Notes under the pieces: generated by a model
What the model was told of the DNA's origin: nothing
The model's input: the letters and a program-made list of their open reading frames with translations, nothing else
The model's database searches: none
Shown here: positions 10,750 through 22,354 of the stretch, piece after piece
How positions within the stretch are numbered: position 1 is the first letter of the stretch
Layout: each line of letters opens with the position of its first letter
From: Ascaphus truei
Taxonomy: Eukaryota > Chordata > Amphibia > Anura > Ascaphidae
Direction: 5' to 3'
DNA length: 64,000 nt
Assembly: GCA_036426205.1 (NCBI GenBank)
Contig: CM071573.1
Coordinates: 74,061,500 to 74,125,499, forward strand
Translations under genes and position numbers: made by a program

Positions 10750-12724
10750 TGTAGAGGGAGAAAGGGGGTGGCCCAGTATTAAAGGGGTTGCACCCCATTT
10801 GGCCATCCCCTGACCTCACCAGGGAGACATGGGGTTAACTGGGCTGCGGTCCAGAAATGTGGTTTAACCCTTGTTATAACATGAAAATGTATATTTCCCT
10901 GTCCCCATGCTTTATTGTGATATCTGGTTATATCAGTGTCTGCATCACACACACACTGGGATCCACCCGGGAGGGCAAGGGTTAATAGTTCTTTAGTGAT
11001 TATAGCCCTTTGTGTAATTTTCCCACCTTTTCGGGCACCATTTTGCAGAGTCCCATAGGCCGCCATTAGAGCTCAATGCATTTCAATGGTGGATCTTGCT
11101 GTTTTGGACCTGTTTCCCTCGAAGACCAGCAGATGGCGTCCGAGAGGAGGAGCGGCGGTTTCCCATTGTAAGTCAATGGGCTCATTGACTTCAATGGAGA
11201 TTCCTCGACGGCGCTTTCCAGGAACGAGTTGGCTGCCGTCCAAACCGCAAAACAGCAAAGCGGATACTTTTTCTGAAAAAGAGCTTTGATCACTGTTAGT
11301 CAAGTTCAACGTTAAGTGGCGTGGGAATCTACAGTTCTAGGGCCCCCAGAAATAAAATTCTTTTTGCCCCTAGTCCCTAGACCTCCCCCCACTCGACCAC
11401 CACTGGGTACCCGAATCCTGGACCCCCGAGAAGGGTCGTGCCGAGAGAGCGGGTCGTGCCATAGGTTCCAATGGCGGCGGCAGACACCGCTCAGGAATTC
11501 GGCTAAGTGTGAAAAGCAGAAACCATGAATCCATACCTCCGGTACCGGAGGGTCCTGAGGGCCAGGGTTTGGGGTATCTGTAGGCACTGCTCCGGCATGG
11601 CTGCAGAACCATCCTTGACCCTCTTGGACCAACCCGACGGAGTATGGACCCCCTTGAAAGTTCGGGGAATTCTCCTATAGACTCCAATGGCGGCCAATTT
11701 CCATTGACCGGCTATGGCGGAGAAACCCCATAGACTTCAACGGCGGCGATGCCCCGTTAAGAGTCTATGGCGGCGGATTCCCATAGCCGCCAACGGCAGC
11801 AGTTTGCCATTGAAAGTCTATGGCGGCGGAGCCCGTTGTTTTCAATGGGGATTTAGTGAAAAGCCGTGATTTAATTTACAGCGGAGATTTTTGTATTAAA
11901 ATAGGAAACGGTTTAAGTTGTATTTGTGCACCTCCGGTTCCGAAGGTCGTAGCGGGCTGAAACTTGGACCATATGGTGTCCCAGTTCCGGCATTAAGATC
12001 TGGGTAGTTTGGACCCGCTAGACCCAACGGAACCAGATATTTTAATATGTTTGTATTTTACCTATAACACTGTATCCCAAGGCAGGGATAAAACCCAGAG
12101 GAAATTCCTATGCATACACGGAAGCATACGTCAGAGAGGCGACCCAATGTCTAGGACTTAAGTGTTGTTCAAAGGATTTTGCCACCCTCACTGTTTACCT
12201 GAGGGCGAAGACGACTCAAACCAGAGCAGTCCGTGAGTGTCACATTTTACACCTTCCAACAAAGAGTATCCCACCAGAAATTCCATTTGGTAGACTGGCT
12301 GGCATTCCTGATGTAAATGTGGGGCTACAGAAATGAGACCCCAGGGTCCTAGTGCGCATGAGCTAACTAGCAGGGGGGCATGGATTAAAATGTGTTCCCA
12401 CGTTAAAGATTGGATACAGTTAATTGTTGTCCAATCACCTGTACTTAATGTTAAGGATAGGGTCACAAAAGATATATAAACTGTGGTCAACCCTATATCC
12501 TTTGTCTTCTATACCATCTTGATTGTACCTGATTGCTGGAGAATTGCTATTTGATACTTCTCATTCCCCACCCCCAAGTAAGTGCTACTTCTTGCCTGTT
12601 ACTGTACTATATTGCTGTGTTCACCTATTTAAGGAATAAATATACTTTATTATATCTAAGCCTCGTTCAGTTCAACCCAGTTATTTGGTGTATTATTATA
12701 GCCTGTCACAAAGCTCCCGTCACA
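10750..12724 (+). mobile_element. Solo LTR (1.98 kb) with 5-bp target duplication
   Basis: Begins TGTAGAGGGAG and ends CTCCCGTCACA (9 of 11 inverted), flanked by exact TGTAT (10745-10749 and 12725-12729). Promoter order is visible: CCAAT (about 12430), TATA box GATATATAAAC (12471-12481), then AATAAA at 12635-12640. This gives a short R-U5 and a very long U3 of about 1.7 kb. U3 contains a degenerate GC-rich array (separate entry). No internal region or partner LTR is found. Insertion occurred in the right end of the Tigger-like MITE, so the LTR is younger than the MITE. Confidence 0.8.
11085..11860 (+). repeat. Degenerate 'CAATGGCGGC' array inside LTR U3
   Basis: Variants of TCCAATGGCGGC, CTATGGCGGCGG and CCATTGAAAGTC alternate in both orientations over about 770 bp (for example near 11180, 11465, 11685, 11735, 11770, 11815). 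Spacing is roughly 30-45 bases. The mirror arrangement of CCCATTG... and ...CAATGGG makes many small inverted repeats. It is part of the LTR, probably its enhancer-bearing region, but no factor site is identified. Confidence 0.5.
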
Positions 12725-12732
12725 TGTATGTA

Positions 12733-14824
12733 CATAGTTCTATTTAAAATGTTGGCGGTTATTTTCAAGGGAGCAAAAAACAAAAACATAAACAATTTCA
12801 ACTTAATTTATTTAACAACATAATTGACATCATTTGGAATATTAAATCACTGTGAAAGTTAAATGTGTACTTATGTTTCCTGTAAAAAAAAAAAAAAAAA
12901 AGAATATGTATGTATTTTAACTCGGTCTTACAGTATGTCATAGTAATCTTATATGATGCTTATTTTCCTTCCCCATTACACTTTAAATGGTAACATAATT
13001 ACATAGAACAACAATCAAAAATAGAATGGATTAACAATGTGTCTATATGTACAAGCGTTTATACCAGTTGTTTTATGAGAAAAAAAAAGATTAGGTAATA
13101 AAAACTTCAATTAGAAGTAGAAAAATTATGTTAAAAGCACAATGTTAAATACTTATACATCACCCATCTATTGTATATGTAACCTATTTAACATGCCACT
13201 ACTGTTTTATCACATTGCTTCTAGTAGAGGTTAACCCTTTAATAATAAAGGTGATGCCCTAAAATGCAGAAAAAGATTGGAGGATACATTCAATATGATT
13301 TTAAGGAATAAAACATTTAATTTGATAAGGTGCAGCTGGAAGAGACGCAGGTTAGTTCTTCATTCAATAATATCCGCTATGAATTCTAGAATGATGAATG
13401 TTTCTGGTCTATTCCAGGTGCTATTACTTATATTTCTATTAAAGGCTTCAGCACTATTGATCTTGCTTGATACAATATTAGGACTGAAGCCAGGTAATCT
13501 GATGCCAAAGAGCCATCTAACCACTCTTTACTGCTGAAAACATCTACAACAATACAAACCACAAAAAGAGTATAACAGACAAGAAAATAGGGCCCAAAGT
13601 TACTAAGCATTGCTATTAAGAATGCAAGACACCCCCGAACTCCATAGATCTGAGTCTAAATGAATGCAGCTTGGATCTAAGTGGCAAACTCCCAGGCAGA
13701 AACAAAACCTTGTTTCTGAATTTTATTTGGGTTTAGATCCTCCCATTCAAAACGGACCTTCCAGACTTCCCCCCCTCTCAACAGGTCCCTACCTCATCTG
13801 GTCCAGCATTGGGGTTGGCAGCGGTGAACTGCAGACCAGAGACTCCATGTCTCCAACTGGCTCCAGCTCCTGTGACACTCAGAGGAGGTGGGGCCAGCAG
13901 GGGACAGGGAGGTTCCGATCTGTAGTTAACACCTAGGAACCCCACAGCTGCAACAGAGGAGGTAGGGACATTCCCTCCCCTCATTTACTCTCTCCCCCTA
14001 TGTCACCCACTCTCTTCTCATGTCACTTTGCACCACCACCACACTCCCCCTCTATATGTCACTCTCTTCCCTCCCTATTTCCCTTCTCTTCCCCGACCCC
14101 CCCCATAATTGCCCCTCCCCATAACAATCACTTTCTCTCCCTCCCATGTCACCCACTTCCCCCTCCTCACATCTCTCATATATATCAGCTTTTCATACTG
14201 TTGACCACTCCCTTGTCCTTCACACGCTCCTCTGCCCTGGTATTCGAAAAAAAGGCCTGTCCTGGCTTATTGCCGAGACCTCTCATCATTCCATAATGTG
14301 CCATTATGTAAGTCTTGGTGTTACTCGTATTGAGACCCTGAAATAGGGTCTCTCCTGGAGTGGAGAGCGAGAAAGAGAGAGAAGGAGGATTACGCCAGGA
14401 TTTACACTATGTTAGTTCAATCATAGCCAACTAGTGAAATCCCACCAAAGCAGACACTGCAAAATGGAAGACACCAGGCTAAACTATGACCTAAATAACG
14501 TAATTCTGAGCATTAACCTTCACACCATTTAGTGATAAGGGCATGATATGATAATGCCTTATTAGCATATCTTTTGCATATCAGTATCATTAATGTCGGT
14601 TATAATTAATGCTATGCACTTTACAGGAGAAAATATGGCGTTGTTTTCCTTAGTGAGGTGAGTACAGTGTTAGGTTAACATCATGTTACGTGGCCTAACA
14701 GAGTTTAGTGAACCTGGGCCTAAATGGCCATGGATAATTACTCCATCATTTAGTAACAGAAGCATAAAGGTCTCGGGTGAGTCAAATTTGACGTTTCACT
14801 CATAATTCACTACAGCATGGGCTT
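12733..14824. other. AT-rich DNA with poly-A and CT-rich stretches
   Basis: Contains a poly-A run (about 12883-12901) and a C/T-rich low-complexity block (about 13990-14170). Open frames are short and compositional. No repeat boundaries recognised. Confidence 0.5.
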
Positions 14825-15244
14825 CAGTGCCAGCCTATGGGCACTGGGCCCCATGCCTTCAGGGGGCCCTGCGTTCCCTCCTCTCCCTCCTCCTTTCAGT
14901 ACCGGGATTCAACTTCTGCCCGACCGGAGGGGTGAGCTGAAGGAGGGTGCGGGGCCCCCGGAGCATTAAGGGAGTGAGAGGTGTGGGTGTGTTGAGAGGG
15001 GGGGTTCTTAACTTTCCTGGAGCAGCCCTCCTCCTGCAGTGTCACGTTGTCATGGTGACCCGACATCCAATTACGCTGCGACATCACATGACAACGTGTT
15101 GCCATGAGAACATGACATTATTACACTGCTGTGCTGCAGGGAGGCCCGCACTTCAAAGATTCACCCGGGCCGGAGGGGTAATTATCCTTACCTATCTCTG
15201 CCTGCGTGCTGGCTTGGGCCCCACAAACACTTAGGCCGACCCTG
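14825..15244. mobile_element. Non-autonomous DNA transposon with CAG ends (hAT-like)
   Basis: The left end CAGTGCCAGCCTATGGG and the complement of the right end (CAGGGTCGGCCTAAGTG) form an imperfect inverted repeat, both leading into GGGCCCC. The core has short palindromic sequence around GTCACGTTGTCATGGTGAC, resembling the core of the element at 22755. No convincing 8-bp duplication is seen, so classification is tentative. Confidence 0.5.
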
Positions 15245-15410
15245 TCTCAGATTTTATAATAGCAAAAAGGGTGCTTGGAACTTAAATATAAATATATAAA
15301 TACACATTATTATGGATCATAATAATTGAGTTCGCTTTGAGAACATATTTAAGATTTGTTTCTTCAGAGTGGGAGAGGAAATAATGTATGACTTGTCACA
15401 TATTAACTAA

Positions 15411-15830
15411 GGCTGAGGCCATAGAGGGTTGAGCAGAGCAGAGCCGCGCTGACGCTGAGGCTCGCCTGCTGAAATCTGCGTGATTTCATGCCCATGCAGG
15501 CGAGCCAGCGGGCGCGATCGGAGGCGGGGGGAGACTGAGGGAGGCGGGGCAGTGATGTCGCTGGGCCAATCGCCCGCGACGCACCGACATCGACGTCACG
15601 GCGCCGACATCACGGCGCCGTGACGTTGACGCAGCTCCGCGCTGATTGGATATTTTCAGCTGACAGCGCGCTGAAAAACAGCTTGGCTGTCGGCTGAAAA
15701 ATCCAGCGCCTCAGCACGCCTGCGGACGCTCGCGTGAGCTTCCTCTCAAGGCATCCTCATTGAGGATGCAGGGGCTCAGCGCGGAACGTCCGCACGGCTC
15801 AGCGCGGCCTGTCCTTCTATGGACTCGGCC
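15411..15830. mobile_element. GC-rich PIF/Harbinger-like MITE, copy 1
   Basis: Flanked by TAA on both sides (15408-15410, 15831-15833). Ends GGCTGAGGCCATAGAGG and CCTTCTATGGACTCGGCC form an inverted repeat. The interior is very GC- and CpG-rich, with nested inverted repeats such as GGCGCCGACATCACGGCGCC. It shares GGATGCAGGGGCTCAGCGCGG-type sequence with the copy at 23834. A 3-bp TWA duplication fits PIF/Harbinger. No coding sequence. Confidence 0.7.
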
Positions 15831-16235
15831 TAATGCTCTCTCTACATTACATAACATTTCAGAGTACAACGTGATCCTTCATCATAATTGATAAGATTGA
15901 TATCCTTTTCAGTTGATAATAGTCTTATGTTTTTGATGTTTGGTGAGAGTATTTTGTATCGTTAATTTTTTTCTCTTCTAATAGTATGTTCCTCTTTAAG
16001 TGCTATCGATGTTTATATCCGGCAAGCCTGTGTTATTTTGATTGTTCATCGTTTCAGATGTTGCCAGTTCCTGGCCCTTTGTGCATCACACACCCCACAC
16101 TTTGATTACGCTTTGCAAATGCTCATTCTTTCACAATGGAGAAAAGTAAACTTCCATAAAAGGCTGGATGTTGGGACACTGCTCAAACAGGTTAAGGTGC
16201 TCATTACTACCTGTTACCAAATATGGCTTTATTTC

Positions 16236-16475
16236 TAGAGACGGGCGAACCAGTCCAAATCCGGTTTCTGGGATTTCCCCCCTTTTTTTTTTTTGTACAA
16301 GATCAAATATTCTCTCTCTCATTTTTACTCTGCATTGTGGATTGTCAGTGATAGAAAAAAAAATCTGAAAAAGGCGGATTGCCCTTTTTGAGACTAATCT
16401 GCGGGAATCAATGGGCCAAAGTAACCAGCCGATCCGAGTCGGATCCAATTCTACTAAAGAATTTTTCCATCTCTA
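16236..16475. mobile_element. hAT-type MITE with perfect 8-bp target duplication
   Basis: Ends TAGAGACGGGCGAAC and TTTTTCCATCTCTA are inverted copies. TTTATTTC flanks both sides exactly (16228-16235 and 16476-16483). The interior contains GGCGGATTGCC / AATCTGCGGGAATC motifs also present in the copies at 5612 and 25505. This copy proves the family generates 8-bp duplications. Confidence 0.85.
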
Positions 16476-16483
16476 TTTATTTC

Positions 16484-17703
16484 TTGGCTTGAGGGAAAAG
16501 ATTGCAAACACAATTGTGTTCTTATTCAGATTTGTGTTAAGGTCTTTAAGGCTAATAGTAACAAGTGCACTGCTACAGGCCTTTTAAGTAAATGTGCAAA
16601 ACTAAAAAGAAAAATGAATAATTGAATAATGATTGTGTGGTGTGTGGTGTGGGGTGTGTGTAATTGTAGACTCGGTGTCTGAAAGCTGTGGGATTTGGGG
16701 TTTGTTTCTTTAATTGCCAAAAGCTGCCATTTCCAATTCACAAGGTTATTTCCGTAAAAGCCCTTTGGGGTTTATTGTTTAACCAACAGGAGTAAAGAGA
16801 AGTGCATGCACTGTAGTTTTAAAAGTAACACAATAATTGTCCATCAATTATTCAGTGTATACATACGAGCTACAATACAACAAATGTTTTCTTCGAGATT
16901 TACAAAGCAGGGACCATTCATTATATCATTTTGAAGTGAATGGGTAATATATTGAAATTTGTCCCTGTCCTTTAAACGAGCAATCCATGCAATATGCTAG
17001 ATGTGTGATTTAAAAATAAATAAATACTACTTATAACATTTTTTTTTAAATGTAACACTTAATGACATTTTAAATGACGCTAAACATCATTTGATATCTC
17101 TGTTGCAATCACTTTCCCAGCCGTGCAAGATATTTGCAACACTTTCTTATTTGTGATTATTTGTTGCCAATATTCCCAGCAGTTTGAGCTGCAAACTGTA
17201 GCAATAGATAATGTTATAAGAATACATTGTAGCTGCTGAGTTACACTGACTGAAGGATTGGTTGAAACTGAAAGGCAGCCATTTAGTAAACCCTGATTGA
17301 TCACTGGAGAACTAATCGATCGACATCTTAGGTAATTAGTTTTCAACAAGGGTAATCAAAGGTTGCATTTATTAAAACAATAAAATACATATATATTTGT
17401 TTAAAGTGGTGCGCACCCTGCCTCTTTAACATCAGGCGAATACACCTCTTCATTTCCCACTTACATACTTAAACCTGCTGCAGAACTGTACCTCTGACTT
17501 GAAGGGATACATTGAAATGTAAATGATCTGCTCATAAATACATTATTATGCACAAGATTAAAAATCAGGATTTTTTGACCTACAGATTCACTCAATTAAA
17601 CAGACGATATTCACAGCTGAAAACGTTACTATTCATGTATTGTTTTCAAACACACACAAAATGGAAGTAGAGCAGGTTTAACCATACAGCAGTTTATGTG
17701 GAC
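16484..17703. other. AT-rich DNA, no feature seen
   Basis: A short GT-rich stretch (16635-16665) is the only visible structure. Confidence 0.5.
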
Positions 17704-17897
17704 CAGCGTTGGCCAACTCCATTCCTCAAGGGCCACCAATGGGTCAGGATATCCCTGCTCCAGCACAGGTGAAGACAAGCCACTGATCGAGCCACCAGTG
17801 CTGAAGCTGGGACTGATTGAGCCACCTGTGCTGAAGCAGGGATATCCTTAAAACCTGACTTGTTGGTGGCCCTTGAGGACTGGAGTTGCCCACCCTG
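17704..17897. mobile_element. Palindromic hAT-type MITE
   Basis: Shows the family palindrome with ends CAGCGTTGGCCAACTCC and the complement of CAGGGTGGGCAACTCC, plus the GGATATCCCTGC and TGTGCTGAAGC blocks in both orientations. The flanks ATGTGGAC / ATATAGAT match at 5 of 8. The right arm holds an extra partial repeat of the 'GAGCCACCNGTGCTGAAGC' segment. Confidence 0.75.
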
Positions 17898-18293
17898 ATA
17901 TAGATCTTTAAGCAATGTTCATGCTCATTGATAATCAAAATGGTTAATGTCCAAGCATTACTATCCAACAGTATATAAGACTGCTATCTTTATAAATAAA
18001 TGAGACTATGAGAAACTTAACAGGGCTGAAAAAATCAGGAAAGAAATAAGAAAAATGCAGATATGGATAATTTAATTACAATATGTATGGAAATCCACCC
18101 AAAAGGTACTGTAGCTTTTTGTGAATGTATTGTCTCATAGGGGTAGATCTTCAGAAGGTCGCTAATTTTTATATGTTCCGTTAATGTCAATTTATCGTAT
18201 CCATATCCGTAACCCGTATCCACAAAGGTGCTTAGCGTAGCGATGTCCTGGCATTTCCCTTAAAAATAACAGAACAATAAATCTGAACGGGAT
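17898..18293. other. AT-rich DNA, no feature seen
   Basis: No repeat ends or coding signal between two MITEs. Confidence 0.45.
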
Positions 18294-18296
18294 TTA

Positions 18297-18658
18297 GGCT
18301 TAGGATAAAGCCCCGGTATCTCCGCTGCAACGCGCGCCAGCAAGATTGGTGGCGCGTGCAGCCGATTACCTGGTCTGCAGCTCACTGCAGGAAGAGAGAC
18401 CGGGGGGCGTGGCGGGGGAGTGACGGAGGCGCGGCCATGACGTCACCCGGCAGGTTTGCCCTTATTGGCTGAACCGCCGGGGGGCGTGCCGTATCGCTCG
18501 CCGCGAGTCCTGCTCTCAATTCTATTGCGAGCAGGAGCAACTCTCGCCCCAGCGCTGCGGCCCCCCCTCGCAGCGGGCCCGGCGCCATTGAGGGGAGGGC
18601 TCTCGTCCGTGCAGTGTCCACCACAGCGGACGCTGTAGTAGGCAGCGGGTTCAAGGCC
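18297..18658. mobile_element. GC-rich PIF/Harbinger-like MITE, copy 2
   Basis: Flanked by TTA (18294-18296 and 18659-18661). The interior matches the copy at 46076 closely: CTGCAG...CTGCAGG, GTGACGG / GGGGGAGTGA, GACGTCACCCGGCAGGTT, ATTGGCTGAACCGCCGGGG and CCCCTCGCAGCGG all occur in the same order. The left terminus is somewhat eroded. It looks like a CpG island but has mobile-element boundaries. Confidence 0.7.
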
Positions 18659-18661
18659 TTA

Positions 18662-20130
18662 CTCATATGCAAATCATAGGGCAATGAGCAGCTTACTTAA
18701 CAACAGAGATCCTCAGATCCTCCGTTACTGTTAGCGCAGGATAATACCTCTACGATATTGAGCACCTTCCTAAAGCCGCCCTTACTCACATCCACACCCT
18801 GATTATCACTGCGTTATTTCTTGGAACAGTCTAAAAGCAAGAGTGTAGGACTTAACCCTTTAATTACAAAAGTTACGTGTCACACAAAGTTATATCTATT
18901 ATGGATCATATAAATGTCTGAAACACAGCATACACTTTATTATGTTTTTTTGTGATTAAAGTGATATGTTTGTGTGAACTAATATGGTATATAATGTAAT
19001 AATTACTTTATAAAGTACAGGTGTACTCTAATGTATATTCATACATACCTCAACAACATAAATTAATATTTCATTTTTATTGATATTTCATTTTTTATTA
19101 ATGTTCAATTACAATAAATGAAGGATGTTCGTCCTTCATTTATTTTAATTGTATATTAATAAAAATGATAGTAATGTATTAATGTATATTGTCAAGTTAA
19201 TGTGTACAAATGAAAAAATGAACAATAATATAACAAGATTTGAATTAGCTTTTGATAAAGCGCATGAAAATCTCCATTAATAGCGCTACTTTAATAACGC
19301 GCCTTAATGTTTCTCCAATGCGCATGTGCCGTGTATAGAGAACGTGTCTCTGAGACATGAAAATCACACTTAATAGCGCTGCTACTTTGACCAACGGACA
19401 TTATTTTTGCATCTCATTAGCTTTGGGGATCCCCATTAATAAGAAGAAAAATAATGTCCGGTCCCTATTTCAGGAACGTGAAGTTATTAGGTGAAAATTA
19501 CCGGAGCCCTGAGGATCTGCCCCATGGATTTTAATCGCCCACAATATCTTTGTTCATTCCATAGTTCTGCTTATTTTCAAAACTGGCCTTTACTTCTGAG
19601 GAATTTGTCCAGATCCTCTGAAAAATGAAAGGATTCAGAGACATTTGACTTTATGTTCTTGAATACTATGCTGAACTTCTACCTAATAAGTGCCACTGCT
19701 GTTTTAAAGCTTCCCCAACTACTGAAAACTTTGCCAAATGTGATTTTTTTAAAGCTTGCATACAGTTATTGCTCAGCATGAAATAAAAACTAGACCACAA
19801 TATATTTATCATTTTTCTTATCTCCTGCTATGACCACTGCTGAAATAAAGTTCTTATGCGATTAAACATGCCTGTAAATGACAACAAAACACAATTAGGA
19901 TAATTTATGCACAAAAACTGCCACGAAAATACATTATGGAGCAGGAATTAGGTAAGAAAGGGCATATTGAGAAAGTCTACAGACAATGAGAATAAAGAAG
20001 GAAGAAAAGGCAATATTAAAAACAATGGTTATTCATAGGCTGCTGAGAAGAATGAATACAGCCACCTCATAGCCAATCAACTGAGAACCCAATACATGAA
20101 TGCCTATAGAGGAAAGAGAGTGGAAATTAG
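18662..20130. other. AT-rich DNA with one perfect-looking hairpin
   Basis: Apart from the hairpin at 19085-19169 only short direct repeats are seen (TTAATAGCGCT near 19276 and 19369). No gene found. Confidence 0.45.
19085..19169. repeat. Long AT-rich hairpin (about 40-bp arms)
   Basis: Left arm ends in CAATTACAATAAATGAAGGA, right arm begins TCCTTCATTTATTTTAATTG, and the match continues outward through ATTAAT and the A/T-rich flanks with a few mismatches around a loop of about 6 bases. It could be a tiny palindromic MITE or a foldback remnant; no target duplication was recognised. Confidence 0.6.
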
Positions 20131-20138
20131 CCCTCTGG

Positions 20139-20321
20139 CAGGGGTGGGCAACTCCTATCCTCAAGGGCCACCAGAAGGTCAGGTTTGAAGGATTTCCCTG
20201 CTTCAGCACAGGTGGCTTAATCAATGGCTCAGTCTTTGACTGAGCCACCTATGCTAAAGCAGGGATATCCCTAAAACCTGATCTGTTGTTGGCCATTGAA
20301 GACTGGAGTTGCCCACCCCTG
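20139..20321. mobile_element. Palindromic hAT-type MITE
   Basis: Ends CAGGGGTGGGCAACTCC and its complement. Target duplication CCCTCTGG / CCCTATGG (7 of 8) at 20131-20138 and 20322-20329. The interior carries the family's GGATTTCCCTGCTTCAGCAC and complement. Confidence 0.85.
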
Positions 20322-20938
20322 CCCTATGGCTTTGTCCGAGACTTCTGCTCGATCCACTGCACCTCCTCCTGCTACACATTAAGGGACATGCCCCATATAG
20401 AGTTTCATTCCGCATTTACAGGTGTACCTGTAGCATCCGCCAGTGGATGTAACCGAGCGATAGCCCCGCCCCTTTCCCAAATGCAGCAAATTACTTTACA
20501 ATGGTGTCTGCTCCTGCGGGTGCGTTCTGTGTCTGCCGCAACGTGCGGACAAGAACATTAGCGGCTGCTCTTTATAATTGCCAAAAATCATATACAGCTT
20601 TATGCTAATTCTCCATCCAACAAATTATTGGGAAGTTTGTGCCTTTGCACACTCAGAAAGAAGCAACCAACGCTATACGTTTTGTGGGTTTTCTTGGAAT
20701 GATCTGGTGCTGTTTTTCACCATTTTTGCAGCTGGAAGACTTTGATAAATATCCTCCCCTTCAAGTTCCTGACGTTTTACCATTTGAACTTGCAGCTCAT
20801 TACAACAGAACATCCGTTGCTCACCTACATGGCTACATTTCTAACATCCCTAATGTTAGTTCTACAGAAAATAAGGCAAGCAAAAGACTTTTTAAAACCT
20901 GTATAGTATACCAAAATGGCATTTCTTTATGTAAATAA
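20322..20938. other. No recognised gene
   Basis: A 99-codon plus-strand frame (20639-20938) runs up to the foldback boundary. It has no recognisable domain and no intron-exon signals I can support, so it is left unassigned. Confidence 0.4.
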
Positions 20939-21670
20939 AGATAGAAAGCGTAGATAGAGCACAGCCAGGGATATCCTGTATATTCCGTCCAGGAAAGAGA
21001 AAAAGGCCAGGCCACTCCAGAAATAACAAAAAAGAAGTCATTTATTGCATGCTGGACATACAGCAAAAAAGGAGTGAGTTAACGCACCTACGCGTTTCGT
21101 ACACAGGGTACTTTATCAAGGTGACAAGGTTATAAAATAGCTGCCTCTTTATACTTACCGGAACTACCTCTGAACCCATGGGGTACCACGTCACTGACCC
21201 GCGTCCGTGCAGAGTCGCGGTGACGTAACATGTAGTCACTGGCATCTGCGCAGAATCGCGGCAACAGGGCGCGCAGAGTCATAGGTTTGGCAATCCAGGT
21301 GAAGCATAAGACCTTACTTACACTGAGCGCCACAACATGCGAACGCGCCACGTTTCTTCGCAGATGCCAGTGACTACATGTTACGTCGCCGCGACTCTGC
21401 ACGGACGCGGGTCAGTGACGTGGCACCACATGGGTTCAGAGGTAGTTCCGGTAAGTATAAAGAGGCAGCTATTTTATAACCTTGTCACCTTGATAAAGTA
21501 CCCCGTGTACGAAACGCGCAGGTGCGTTCACTCAGTCTTTTTTTGCTGTATGTCCAGCATGTAATAAATTACTTCGTTTTTGTTATTTCTGGAGTGGCCT
21601 GGCCTTTTTCTCTTTCCTGGACGGAATATACAGGATATCCCTGGCTGTGCTCTATCTATGCTCTCTATCT
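20939..21670. mobile_element. Foldback element with two 317-bp arms
   Basis: 20939-21255 and 21354-21670 are inverted copies of roughly 95% identity around a 98-base loop. Arms contain CGCACCTACGCGTTTCGTAC, a TTGATAAAGTACC block, and GTGACGTAACATGTAGTCAC. Frames that run through the arms give nearly the same peptide on opposite strands, which shows they are by-products of the palindrome. No flanking duplication was recognised; the family is unnamed here. Confidence 0.8.
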
Positions 21671-22354
21671 TCCTGTACCCACTACGGATGGATTGCATGC
21701 CGCTGACGACAAGAGTGCCCCTTGGATAGTACAGGTAAAGTGCCGCAGTGCCTTATTTACTCCTGTCTACCACGGACATTGTCCCTTTTCAATATTATAC
21801 TGGTTGGGTGTTATTATTATAGTGTTCATGGTTGTGGATGTCAGGCTGACTCCACTAGTACACTTATCCCCACCAGTTCTAATTCTACTTCATTTGGGGC
21901 ACTCCATCGCTTCTTGGATTACACATTGTGGATTTATGTATTTGGATATTCCACTTAAGGAACTGGTTACAATTTTAGAGCATCACATATACCCTGTTCT
22001 ATATGTAAATAAAAGCTAGTGTGTGCTTCCCACTGCTTCCTGATCTAACCCACCAACACTTGTGTTGGGAACACATTTCCTTATCCGTACAGATGCAGCA
22101 GATGTTACTGCTTCAGTTAACGCAATGCAGTATGTGAACACTGGTGCGTTATTTAACAGTGGCACTATTAAAAACAATGGTTATGGAAATAAGCCATGTA
22201 TTATTTAATGTAGTATTGGGTGCGTTATTTCACATCAATGGGGGTAATAACATCTGCTAATAAAATACAAAAAGCAAAAAGCTAAAAACTCACCCTGTGT
22301 TGGTACTTACGTCTGGTGCTCAGTAACTTCCCCTCCAGGTGCAATACACATACA
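21671..22354. other. Continuation of unclassified repeat, no gene
   Basis: A 165-codon frame starting inside the foldback (21522-22019) ends here; its first third is foldback sequence and the rest has no recognised domain. An AATAAA lies at about 22008. Nothing else seen. Confidence 0.4.

Larger units (their letters stand above)
10446..12730. mobile_element. Tigger-like (mariner) MITE, split by an LTR insertion
   Basis: The left end CAGGCATACCCCGG follows a TA dinucleotide (10444-10445). On the right, CGGGGTATG runs into an LTR at 10750 and resumes after it, ending before TA at 12731-12732. Ignoring the LTR and one duplication, the MITE is about 300 bp with inverted ends CAGGCATACCCCG / CATACATACCCCG (2 mismatches) and TA target duplication. 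The left end closely matches the known CAGGCATACCTCG type of Tigger ends. Reading frames across it are chance. Confidence 0.7.

Noticed and set aside
10356..10754. 132-codon plus-strand frame
   Set aside because: It runs through a short non-coding Tigger-like MITE and is cut by the LTR boundary.
15411..15830. CpG island / gene promoter
   Set aside because: The inverted ends and TAA duplication show it is a GC-rich MITE, and no exon follows.
18297..18658. CpG-island promoter of a host gene
   Set aside because: The same sequence order recurs at 46076-46424 between TTA duplications, so it is a transposon copy.
21522..22019. 165-codon frame
   Set aside because: The first third is foldback arm sequence, and a near-identical peptide arises from the other arm on the opposite strand; the rest has no domain or exon signals.
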